Positions 1-9,769 of a DNA stretch of 64,000 nucleotides are shown one piece after another. Both the position numbers and the translations under genes were made by a program. The notes beneath the pieces are model-generated. The model was not told the origin of the DNA. It did no database searches and was given only the letters and a program-made list of their open reading frames with translations. Source of the stretch: Corbicula japonica (Eukaryota > Mollusca > Bivalvia > Venerida > Cyrenidae). The DNA lies in assembly GCA_038501625.1 (NCBI GenBank), contig JAZAYU010000127.1, positions 1,612,001-1,676,000 on the forward strand, written 5' to 3'. Numbering within the stretch: position 1 is the first letter of the stretch; the number at the start of each line of letters is the position of its first letter.

Positions 1-108
1 CTAATCAGATGGCATAAATGTGCCAGTTGATCTAGATTTATACTGTGCTCATGGGATTATGATAACAGCCATATCCCTTGCAGTTAAGGGTTATTTCTTT
101 TCTCTGGG
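1..108. repeat. Family A MITE, right-hand fragment
   Basis: The window opens inside a family A element. The right internal arm (GATCTAGATT, TGTGCCAGTTGATC) and the terminal stretch ending TTAAGGGTTA are visible. The left half lies outside the window. Confidence 0.7.
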
Positions 109-112
109 GGCA

Positions 113-1440
113 AACAGCCTGGTGCTTTCAGCACTGATGTTTTGTTAGTGGGCTTTATACAAGAGTTTATCTACTCAATAACTTCTGATGTGACAGTACC
201 TTGAAACGAAATATTCATTTTTTTTTTAAATATTTAGCATGGATAACTTCATCAAAAAACAAAACAAAGTGCAATATATAAAACTGACACATGTTGCATC
301 TCACATTGTATATCAGTTGTCGAATAAGGAAATAATAATAGTGTTTGTTGATTTGGTATTGTGTGAGATCTCACAATGTAACTTCCTTGAAATCAGCATG
401 ATATTGATGTGATTCATACAATCCTCTAGCTATCACTGAATGACCACATTAATTTAATGATAAATAAAATTAATGTTGCACAACTCTGTTGAACTTAAAT
501 ATGAAGACTGTACAGGTTGTCTCCCTTTTATATTCCTAAATACACATTTATTCAAGGGAGAAAACTCAAAGTGCACACTGTTATATTGAGTTGTTTCCCT
601 TTTAAATGTCACTGAACCAGGATAAGCACCACTTCCTTTTTCAATTGATCAGAGGTTTTAATCTTAATTGTTATCTAAATTAAAAGTGGGTTTGTCATCA
701 GTTAAAATAAACAATAATTTTGGAGTAACTTAGGCAACCTACACATATAGAGAATTGTTGCATTCATTGTATAAGTGTACTCAGTAAATAAGTTTAGCAC
801 CAATTGCTTATAACAAAATTAAATGTTTAAATGAAATTAAAATGTTAAATTCATTTCTTTCCTTATAAGTATGACAAGTAAAGTTATATGACTTAATTCA
901 TTTTCAAATTTTATTTTAAAAGTTAGTCAGACTCAGTCTACACAAATTTAGAATAGAGTTTTCTGTGACAAACACTACATCAACAGCAATTTCTTTAAAT
1001 GCTGTTTTTGGTCATAAGTCCAAAAAGTCAGTGAAGCTGCTTTAAACATTGGTCACTTATCATCTGCGTTTTGCATTCAAGCGTTTCTTGATATTCACAT
1101 AGCCAAAATTGACAGATCTAATACACTTATCTTGTAGCACATGATTATTATTGTTTTGAAACAAATGGAAATATTCATCAAAAATATCCAAGACAGGTAA
1201 TTTTTTGTTCAGTTTCCAAAGGGTATGTTACGAATTTGATCACCTCTTTGTAACATAAATCAATATTGTTGTAATTTGCCTGCCATTCCCCCTCTTTTCT
1301 ACTCCCTTCTCCCCCCCCCCCACCCCGACCCCCAGAGCTGGAGGAGGGATATGATGATTAAAATTGATAGTTGTTCAGAAAGACACCCCCATGACTCCGT
1401 CCCTCTTTAGAGATACATTTTTTTGTGTCGCGATAGCAGG
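113..1440. other. Intergenic AT-rich stretch
   Basis: I see no gene, no splice-bounded coding segment and no recognised repeat. A C-rich tract of about 12 C followed by CACCCCGACCCCC lies near 1310-1335. Confidence 0.5.
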
Positions 1441-1456
1441 TAGACACATAGGGATC

Positions 1457-2645
1457 CTATTGTCCGGCGGCGGTGTCTTCGTCGTCGTCGTCGTCGGTGC
1501 CGTCGTCCGGTAGCCCCCCAACTTTAATCTGAAACTTAATGTTGCCTATAACTTTGAAAGTACTTGTCTTATTCACTTCATACTTGGAATATATCATCAG
1601 CACGAACAATGCCATCTGTGACAACAAGAATGATAACTCCAGTTTCAATATTCTTTGAGTTATGCCCCTTTCTAATGCAACTTTAATCTGAAACTTAATG
1701 TTGCCTATAACTTTGAAAGTACTTGACCTTTTCACTTCATACTTGGAATATATCATCAGCACGAACAATGCCATCTGTGATCACAAGAATGATAACTCCA
1801 GTTTCAATATTCTTTGAGTTATGCCCCTTTCTAATGCAACTTTAATCTGAAACTTAATGTTGCCTATAACTTTGAAAGTACTTCACCTATTCACTTCATA
1901 CTTGGAATATATCATCAGCATGAACAATGCCATCTGTGATGACAAGAATGATAACTCCAGTTTCAATATTTTTTGAGTTATGCCCCTTTCAAATGCAACT
2001 TTAATATGAAACTTAATGTTGCCTATAACTTTGAAAGTACTTGTCCTATTCACTTCATACTTGGAATATATCATCAGCATGAACAATGCCATCTGTGATG
2101 ACAAGAATGATAACTCAAGTTTCAATATTTTTTGAGTTATGCCCCTTTCAAATGCAACTTTAACCTGAAACTTAATGTTGCCTATAACTTTGAAAGTACT
2201 TGTCCTATTCACTTCGTACTTGGAATATATCATCAGCATGAACAATGCCATCTGTGACGACAAGAATGATAACTCCAAGTTATGCCCCTTTCAAATGCAA
2301 CTTTAATATGAAACTTAATGTTGACTTAAACTTTGAAAGTACTTGTCCTATTCACTTCATACTTGGAATATATTATCAGCATGAACAATGCCATCTGTGA
2401 TGACAAGAATGATAACTCCAGTTTTAAATTTTTTGAGTTATGCCCCTTTTAAATGCAACTTTAACATGAAACTTAATGTTGACTTAAACTTTGAAAGTAC
2501 TTGTCCTATTCACTTCATACTTGGAATATATATCAGCATGAACAATGCCATCTGTGACAACAAGAATGATAACTCCAGTTTCAATATTTTATGAATTATG
2601 TTCCTTTCAAATGCAACTTTAACATGAAACTTAGTGTTGCCTCCA
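1457..2645. repeat. Satellite array, about 159-bp unit, seven units
   Basis: The landmark CACTTCATACTTGG recurs at about 1574, 1733, 1892, 2051, 2210, 2353 and 2511, giving a 159-bp period with one shortened unit of 143 bp. 159 is a multiple of three, so long open frames run through the array on the minus strand (ELSFLSSQMALFMLMIYSKY-type peptides). The translation repeats with the DNA period, so I treat it as non-coding. The left flank at 1460-1510 is a CGT/CGG-rich trinucleotide tract. It may be the satellite core of a larger non-autonomous element; that is inference. Confidence 0.9.
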
Positions 2646-2764
2646 AAATGGAAAGTACTTGTTCAATTAATTCACTTAAAACTTTGAATAACTCATCTGC
2701 ATTTACAAACTAATTTTTGAAGATGATAACTCAGGTTTCACCATTATTTTAGTTATTCCCCTTC

Positions 2765-3178
2765 TGTAAGATTTTTCGTTGACAGCTGGTTTGTGCTGTA
2801 AGCTTTTTGTTAAAACTGGTTTTGCATTAAGTTTTCTGTTGAGTACAAGTTTATTCCACAAGTCCTCTGTCAGCTGTTGGTTTCTTTTAAAAGCTGAATT
2901 GTTCTTTTTGTAAGGTTTCTGTCTGTATATTGCTCATTTATGCAATAAGATATGTTGTATCTATTACAGGTTTGTTCTGTAAGGTTTTTGTTGACAAAAG
3001 GTTTGTTCTCAAACATTTCTGTTAACTACATCATTTCTGTTGACTAGCAGTTTGTTTGGAAACACTTCTGTTGACTATTGGTTTGTGATATGATATTTCA
3101 GTTGTCAATTGTCAGGTGTTTGTTGACATCTGGTTTGTTTTCTATCATTTCTGTTGGCTAATGGTTTGTTCTGGTTTT
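2765..3178 (+). repeat. Decayed minisatellite, about 35-bp unit
   Basis: The pattern TTTCTGTTGACTA followed by GGTTTGTTCTG recurs roughly every 33-36 bp for about twelve units, with much divergence (GTTGACAGCTGGTTTGTGC, GTTGACTAGCAGTTTG, GTTGACATCTGGTTTG). It directly follows the 159-bp array. Confidence 0.65.
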
Positions 3179-3358
3179 AAAGAAATACAGGAAGAAAGTA
3201 AAATTATGAAGAATAATGATTAAGAAATGCTCAGAAATGATAAATCTGAAATTCACCTAACAACATATAACACAAACTGTCTTGATGCTGTGACTTTACA
3301 GTTATTTTTAGTGTTTGGTGCATTAATACCAGATATATGAAGTGTTTATTCCAGATAA

Positions 3359-3547
3359 GTGTACATTGTAAAAGTTTTATTCCTGGTTAGCTGTGAGAAG
3401 AAGCATCTATTCAGTAGATATCTTACTGAAGCTGAACTGGAATCAACAATTCAAAGCATACACTGTATAATACCAGAGGTGGAGAGTCAGGATTTCTGCC
3501 CAAGCATTATTGACCAACCCAGCTATTTAGTGGTTTGTTTGTTTTGA
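3359..3547 (+). other. Coding-like segment, possible exon of unknown gene
   Basis: A 62-codon open frame contains a peptide with a balanced, non-repetitive composition (YLTEAELESTIQSIHCIIPE, then VESQDFCPSIIDQPSYL). A possible acceptor (TTAG) lies within the frame near 3388-3391, and the frame ends at TGA. It is not part of any dispersed repeat I can see. I do not recognise the protein. It could be a terminal exon of an upstream + strand gene or chance. Confidence 0.25.
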
Positions 3548-4142
3548 GCTAAGAATCTCCTAGAATCTTCTATTTTCATAAACCACCTTCTTCTCTTTTG
3601 AAAAAAAAAACTGAAATGACTTAATACCCTGTCTGCTCTAATTTTGGATTTTATCTATTAATTTTGATAATAAGGAAGCAAAAAATTGTTAACAAACAGT
3701 GTCAGATATAAGTTGTAAGTTTAGCAAACAAATTACTGTCAAATACAGCTGTCTGGAATCTGATAACAAAGATGTATCCAAAATGTCTGTAAACAAATCT
3801 GCAATTATTTTCCTTTTAAGTTTAATCTAATCCGTCTTTATTGTTAAAACTTCTGAAATGATTGAAATAAAACTTAAAATAAATCTTTTCCACCACAAAC
3901 TACTTTATTTTAAACAACTTCCATAAACCCCTTTTCCAGTATCACTTTTAAGGCCCTATTTAATTTAGACATATGTTGAAAAGTTACACTCCCTTTCAGG
4001 CTTCGCGAAATTGTTAAAAACTTTGCCAGACATTGTCAGACAAACTTCCAATTCTTGTCTGACCGAAAGAACTTTTGTCTGACCGAATTTTTTTTCAAGG
4101 TTTCTTTAACATTTTTATTCTCTTCTTCTCTTAGATAAAACA

Positions 4143-4378
4143 TCAGTTTATCCATATTGATGGACTCTGTCTGGAATTCAAAACATTCATTATCAAAATC
4201 GTCAAAATATCAGAGTCCTTGTCACTCAAAATTTTAATAGAGTAAGTGGAACAGAATAATCTGTATTCCACTGGAAGACTATCATGATCAAAACTGGGTA
4301 CAATTTTTTCAGTGTCATCAAATACTGTCTCATCAAAAATATTCTCATTTAAAAGTAACCACGAGCGGCCATTTTTTT
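4143..4378 (-). pseudogene. ORF relic without a start, inside hAT-like element
   Basis: About 76 codons are open on the minus strand between two stops, without an initiating Met in the coding-like part. The peptide is acidic and non-repetitive (NENIFDETVFDDTEKIVPSF, then SLPVEYRLFCSTYSIKILSD). Its place inside a TIR-bounded element suggests a degraded transposase or passenger exon. I do not recognise a domain. Confidence 0.3.
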
Positions 4379-4658
4379 AACAAACTTTCTCGGCTGGCAC
4401 TTGGACTCGTACTCCTTTTGTTTTGATTTTTAGCTCACCTGTCACGTAGTGACAAGGTGAGCTTTTGTGACTGCCTGATGTCCGTCGTCCGTCGTGCGTC
4501 GTCCGTCGTGCGTCGTCTGTCGTGCGTCGTCAACAATTGCTTCAATCGACTTCTTCTCTGAAACGGCTTGGCCAATTTTGATGAAACTTGCCACGTATGT
4601 TCCTTGCATGAAGCTCTTCCAAAGTTGTTCAAAGAAATCAATTCCATGCAGAACTCTG

Positions 4659-4672
4659 GTTGCCATGGCAAC
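4659..4672. promoter_or_regulatory. Perfect RFX X-box palindrome in mobile-element leader
   Basis: GTTGCCATGGCAAC is an exact match to the palindromic RFX-family X-box. It lies in the unique leader of the AGCTCACC element, before the satellite core. Whether it is bound is unknown. Confidence 0.4.
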
Positions 4673-4687
4673 CGAAAGGAAAAACTT

Positions 4688-6540
4688 AAAAAATCTTCTT
4701 GTCTGAAACCACAAGGCCTAGAGCTTAGATATTTGGCATTTAGCATCCTCTAGTGGAACTCTACAAAGATTGTTCAAAGTATTTCCCTGGGGTCAAAATT
4801 GGCCCCGCCCCAGGGGTCACTTCATTTTACATAGACTTGTATAGGAAAAACTTTAAAAATCTTCTTGTCTGAAACCACAAGGCCTAGAGCTTAGATATTT
4901 GGCATTTAGCATCCTCTAGTGGAACTCTACAAAGATTGTTCAAATTATTTCCCTGGGGTCAAAATTGGCCCCGCCCCAGGGGTCACTTCATTTTATATAG
5001 ACTTATATAGGAAAAACTTTAAAAATCTTCTTGTCTGAAACCACAAGGCCTAGAGCTTAGATATTTGGCATTTAGCACCCTCTAGTGGAACTCTACAAAG
5101 ATTGTTCAAATTATTTCCCTGGGGTCAAAATTGGCCCTGCCCCAGGGGTCACTTCATTTTATATAGACTTATATAGGAAAAACTTTAAAAATCTTCTTGT
5201 CTGAAACCACAAGGCCTAGAGCTTAGATATTTGGCATTTAGCATCCTCTAGTGGAACTCTACAAAGATTGTTCAAATTATTTCCCTAGGGTCAAAATTGG
5301 CCCTGCCCCAGGGGTCACTTCATTTTACATAGACTTATATAGGAAAAACTTTAAAAATCTTCTTGTCTGAAACCACAAGGCCTAGAGCTTAGATATTTGG
5401 CATTTAGCATCCTCAAGTGGAACTCTACAAAGATTGTTCAAATTATTTCCCTGGGGTCTAAATTGGCCCCGCCCCAGGGGTCACTTCATTTGACATAGAC
5501 TTATATAGGAAACACTTTAAAAATCTTCTTGTCTGAAACCACAAGGCCTAGAGCTTAGATATTTGGCATTAAGCATCCTCTTGTGAAACTCTACAAAGAT
5601 TGTTCAAATTATTTCCCTGGGGTCTAAAGTGGCCCCGCCCCAGGGGTCACTTCATTTGATATAGACTTATATAGGAAAAACTTTAAAAATCTTCTTGTCT
5701 GAAACCACAAGGCCTAGAGCTTAGATATTTGGCATTAAGCATCCTCTTGTGAAACTCTACAAAGATTGTTCAAATTATTTCCCAGGGGTCTAAATTGGCC
5801 CCGCCCCAGGGGTCACTTCATTTTATATAGACTTGTATAGGAAAAACTTTAAAAATCTTCTTGTCTGAAACCACAAGGCCTAGAGCTTAGATATATGGCA
5901 TTTAGCATCCTCTAGTGGAACTCTACAAAAGTTGTTCAAATTATTTCCCAGGGGTCTAAATTGGCCCCGCCCCAGGGGTCACTTCATTTTATATAGACTT
6001 GTATAGGAAAAACTTTTAAAATCTTCTTGTCTGAAACCACAAGGCCTAGAGCTTAGATATTTGGCATTAAGCATCCTCTTGTGAAACTCTACAAAGATTG
6101 TTCAAATTATTTCCCAGGGGTCTAAATTGGCCCCGCCCCAGGGGTCACTTCATTTTATATAGACTTGTATAGGAAAAACTTTTAAAATCTTCTTGTCTGA
6201 AACCACAAGGCCTAGAGCTTAGATATTTGGCATTAAGCATCCTCTTGTGAAACTCTACAAAGATTGTTCAAATTATTTCCCAGGGGTCTAAATTGGCCCC
6301 GCCCCAGGGGTCACTTCATTTTATATAGACTTGTATAGGAAAAACTTTAAAAATCTTCTTGTCTGAAACCACAAGGCCTAGAGCTTAGATATTTGGCATT
6401 TAGCACCCTCTAGTGGAAATCTTCAAAGATTGTCCAAATGATTTCCCTGGGGTCAAAATTGGCCCCGCCCAAGGGTTCACTTTATTTTATATAGACTGAT
6501 ATAGGAAAAACTTTAAAAATCTTCTTGTCTGAAACCACAA
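4688..6540 (+). repeat. Satellite array, exact 166-bp period, about 11 units
   Basis: CTTCTTGTCTGAAACC recurs at 4695, 4861, 5027, 5193, 5359, 5525, 5691, 5857, 6023, 6189, 6355 and 6521, always 166 bp apart. Units are near-identical and each holds a small hairpin (CCCTGGGG ... CCCCAGGG). Uniform length and low divergence suggest recent expansion or homogenisation. Confidence 0.95.
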
Positions 6541-7089
6541 GCTGAGAGTACTTTTGTACTCAGGTGAGCGCTATAAGGGCCATCATGGCCCTCTTGTTTT
6601 CTTCATCAGTTTTTTTTACGTTCTTTTGCCTGGTGTAGACATCATTATACCGCAAGAACGACATTTTCTTTGTCGAATGTCGCAGATATGGTTAATTTAT
6701 CTAGAATTTGATTGGAAACTTAAACAGAAACGGATAGTAAAACTCGTTTTCAATATTCTCATAATTATTCAAGGGAGAAAACTTGATCGGACATGATAAA
6801 TCCCGGTATTCGTACCTGACGGATAGACTCTTACTCCGTCGTTATCGGTAAATAAAGGACTGAACTGTGCCGGACATAAGGTCCGGAACCCTGGAAAAAA
6901 TTATCGGACCGGGCTGATTTTTGCCGGACATGTCCGACGGTCCGGCAACTTTCGCTAAGCCTGCCCTTTCTTTATGTTTTTAAACATATCTTAGGTAACT
7001 CTGCAGTTACAGCCAATATTTGCAGTTACTTCAACCAGTAAGCAATATTCACTGTTCTTCTTGAAAATACTTTTATCCAGTGTTTATTA

Positions 7090-7304
7090 TACTTTTCCTC
7101 CGTATGTACACATTTTTATGCATGTGCAATTAGTGTAGATCCAGCTCAGCTGGCACATCCGTGCCATCTGATCAGGATCTGCACTGGTTGCATTTGGTCA
7201 GAAATAACTTAACAAATCAAAATGCCAACAGTGCAGATCCTGATCAGACGGCACAAATGTGCCAGCCCACACAATAAAGGTGTGTCTATGGATGAAAGGT
7301 TATA
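7090..7304. repeat. Family A MITE, diverged
   Basis: Both internal hairpins are present (GATCCAGCTCAGCTGGCAC ... GATCAGGATCTGCACTGG, and CAGTGCAGATCCTGATCAG). The ends have lost the TTAA signature. Confidence 0.75.
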
Positions 7305-7309
7305 CTTGG

Positions 7310-7860
7310 AATTTTTTAGCAGTCATAACCACTTTTTGTCTTCTCCTCATTCCTTCTGGAGTTGTGGCCCTTAAATTGTCAAAAATTTTATCAAATTATA
7401 CAAAGCAATGTCCCCTCTGACTGGCGTATTTTGTGTTGACAGTTGTTGTATAATTTGCACTCATCTTGAAGTTATATTTTAGATAATATCTTAAGAATAT
7501 AATTTCTTTTCAATATTATTTTCAAACAATTTTTCCAATAGTCTTTTCTGACAGCTCTTTTTGTAAGGTTTTTCTTTTGGTTATATTTACCTTCAAGGTT
7601 TGACCCAGTGTAGGAAGAGCTTATACCCAATAAACTCTTGATTTTGATAGGTTGTTGACTGCCAGTATTTCTTAGTAAACTTCCTTTTAAATGTTTATGT
7701 GTTTTGTTACAGCTCAATTTTCACCATCACATTAAAGTTGCAACAGTTTGACAGCAACCTGTCATTTTTGATTGAAGAATGGTATATTTGAAAAATTGTA
7801 CTGTAAACTGCAGTTATTTTGAGAGAGTTATATTTAGCATACAACCTTGGCATTAACTGA
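7310..7860. other. Non-coding stretch between MITEs
   Basis: AT-rich with no splice-bounded coding segment. Short open frames here lack any recognisable feature. Confidence 0.4.
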
Positions 7861-7867
7861 TTAATGA

Positions 7868-8108
7868 TTAACCCTTTCCCCCATAGACACACCTTTATTG
7901 CGTGGGCAAACAGTGTAGATCCAGATCAGCCCGCACATCTGTGCCATCTGATCAGAATCTGCACTGTTCACTTTTTAATTTATGTGGTCATTTCCTACCA
8001 AAATGAGACCAGTGCAGATCCTAATCAGATGGCACGGATGTGCTGGCTGATCTCGATCTACACTGGTCGCACATGCATAAAATGCATATATATGGAGGAA
8101 AGGGTTAA
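7868..8108. mobile_element. Family A MITE, complete
   Basis: Flanked by TTAA (7868-7871 and 8105-8108), with ends CCCTTTCCCCCATAG and GGAGGAAAGGG. Two internal hairpins are built from GATCCAGATCAGC and GATCAG(A/G)ATC arms. TTAA targets with CCC/GGG termini fit the piggyBac pattern; that assignment is inference. Confidence 0.85.
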
Positions 8109-8150
8109 CATTGAGGCACTAGAGCATTGGGCAAATATGTAACACTTCTG

Positions 8151-8395
8151 TTAAACCCTTTACTACATAATTATTATATAAGCGTTCATGGTTATGGAAG
8201 AACAGTGTTAGTCCAGATCAGCCGGCACATCTGTGCCATCTAATTAGGATCTGCACGGTTTGCTTTTTGATTAATTAGGGTATTTCTGACCAAAAGGCGA
8301 AGAGTGCAGATCCTGATCAGACAACACAGATGTGCCAGCTAATCTGGATCTACATTAGTCACACATGTGATAATAAATATGGAGTAAAGGGTTAA
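8151..8395. mobile_element. Family A MITE, complete
   Basis: TTAAACCCTTTAC on the left and GGAGTAAAGGGTTAA on the right, with both internal hairpins. It lies 43 bp from the preceding copy. Confidence 0.8.
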
Positions 8396-8672
8396 TATAG
8401 GGCAACTAAAGCATTTCCAGATCACTGACACCCAGTGTTTTCTGTTAAATATAATTTAACCACAACAGTTCCTAACAAATTTCTGACTGCTGGCTTTTAC
8501 TGAGCCACTAGGACTCCAATTCAATTGCTAACATTAACTGACATCTCTCTAATTGTTTCCCACTAGATCAAAAGAACTTAAAATTTGTAGTCCAAAACTT
8601 CATGTTTATTTGGTCCTTGAGTTGCTAAATTTTATACTTAATAAATCTGAATGAATATTGAGCTCAACAATC
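8396..8672. other. Non-coding stretch
   Basis: No coding or repeat structure noticed. Confidence 0.4.
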
Positions 8673-8673
8673 A

Positions 8674-8767
8674 GGGCCCCAAGATCATAAAACTAAGTTT
8701 TGAGATCAGTCTCAAATCTCAAGGATCTGATTGGCTGAAATGGCGACTGGTTTTATGATCTTGGGCA
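8674..8767. repeat. Family B palindrome, short form
   Basis: Starts GGCCCCAAGATCATAAAACT and ends TTTTATGATCTTGGGC. The arm AGTCTCAAATCTCAAG and the CCAAT-like ATTGGCTGAAATGG are present once. The second arm is mostly deleted. Confidence 0.7.
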
Positions 8768-8769
8768 CA

Positions 8770-9246
8770 GTTTTATAATACAAGTTAAAATTCCAGATTT
8801 GAAAACAAATTGCACATGGCAATGCATCAAGGGAGATCACTATTACTTGTTTTGTTGTTTTTTTTTGCAAAAAAAAAAGTCTACACAAATTTACTTATTT
8901 TACAATACTTGAACCAGCAATGAATATGGCCTTAAGGATGACATTGAAATTACATGTAACATCAATACAAATAGAAAGTGTTGTTAAGATAAAGGAAAAT
9001 TTACTGTCAGTTTGCTTACATGCAATGTGTGTGAACATTGATTAAAATGCATAAATGGAATAAAACGTTAAGTGTACCATATTGGCAAACATTTGAGAAC
9101 CGGTGACGTAAACTTAAGAATATCTTGTTGCACTTGGTCCACTTCATATTCTAACTAAGATAATGGCTGGCATTTAAATGATCTACTTTAACCATATGGA
9201 TTTAAATTTACTTTCATTAGAATTTTAAACAATCTATCAAAATTTG
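8770..9246. other. Upstream region of the EVI5-like gene
   Basis: AT-rich, with no repeat copies recognised. It would include the proximal promoter if exon 1 at 9582 is a true first exon. I see no clear core promoter. Confidence 0.4.
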
Positions 9247-9247
9247 G

Positions 9248-9267
9248 ATGCAAATTTGGATGCAAAT
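9248..9267 (+). promoter_or_regulatory. Tandem POU octamers
   Basis: ATGCAAAT occurs at 9248-9255 and 9260-9267, 12 bp apart (about one helical turn) and about 315 bp upstream of the exon 1 ATG. Octamers are POU-factor sites. AT-rich DNA makes a chance pair possible. Confidence 0.35.
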
Positions 9268-9581
9268 TAGAATAGCAGATAGCAAATAGTGTGCATTTTA
9301 ATTGCAATGTTTAATCACCATTTGACATTTTGGATGTTTTAATTTGGTGGTTGAAAAAAGTGTCGCATGGTGTGTGTGTTTATTGTTCTGCAGCTGTTAT
9401 GTAAAATTTTTGAACACAAAAAGAAAACTAACTCAGTATTCATTAAGAACTGGATCATTTTACTTATTTATACACTTCCTAGTTTATGTAGATATGAGTT
9501 TGATAGTTTTAATGATTTGAAAAGGAAGTCAATTGTTTTGTGAAGTTCTTTGCAACCTGAAAAAATTGATAAAACAACAAA

Positions 9582-9769
9582 ATGTTCCGAGGCTGGTTGG
9601 ACTCGCTAAAAGACGAGGTATTTTCGGACTCGGCACTTTCCGCCGAGAATGATGATAGTGATAATGAGGATGTCAGCGAGGAATATGAAAGTGATTATAA
9701 TCATAATAAAAAGTCAGTGACTTGGGAGAAAGAGTATTTTCTGAAGAAGAAGAAAATAGCTGTTAACAG
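9582..9769 (+). CDS. EVI5: EVI5-like exon 1 (start codon, acidic N-terminus)
   Basis: Encodes residues 1-62 plus two bases of codon 63. It begins [14 protein letters not shown], then an acidic run ([17 protein letters not shown]), then a basic stretch ([11 protein letters not shown]). An in-frame TAA at 9570-9572, 12 bases upstream, and A at -3 support this start. The donor is CAG|GTAGAT, phase 2. It joins exon 2 to give [11 protein letters not shown], matching the NRLLEAD segment of EVI5 proteins. Other upstream first exons may exist. Confidence 0.85.

Larger units (their letters stand above)
4432..6597 (+). mobile_element. AGCTCACC element with 166-bp satellite core (Helentron/HINE-like)
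   Basis: The 5' end is a hairpin: AGCTCACCTGTCAC, loop, GTGACAAGGTGAGCT. A CGTCGTCC-rich tract and a unique leader follow, then the satellite core, then a subterminal CAGGTGAGC that mirrors the 5' end, then the hairpin GGGCCATCATGGCCC (6577-6591) and a terminal CTCTTGTT. A second copy with the same ends but a different core lies at 31800-32951. Satellite-cored non-autonomous elements with a 3' hairpin are known in bivalves (Pearl, HINE). Assignment to that group is inference. No coding capacity is visible. Confidence 0.7.
3997..6963. mobile_element. Putative hAT-like element, now composite
   Basis: The ends form an inverted repeat: CAGGCTTCGCGAAATTG at 3997 and, read from the other strand, CAGGCTTAGCGAAAGTTG ending at 6963. 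Both ends are directly flanked by CCCTTT (3991-3996 and 6964-6969), a plausible 6-bp target duplication. hAT elements typically start CAGG/CAGTG but duplicate 8 bp, so the superfamily is tentative. The AGCTCACC element at 4432-6597 sits inside it. A minus-strand open frame (4143-4378) may be a coding relic. Confidence 0.5.

Noticed and set aside
1457..2594. Minus- and plus-strand frames across the 159-bp array
   Set aside because: The peptide repeats with the DNA period and the unit length is divisible by three, so the open frame is expected without selection.
4435..4753. Overlapping frames on both strands at the left of the 166-bp array
   Set aside because: They arise from the CGTCGTCC tract and the leader of a non-coding element.
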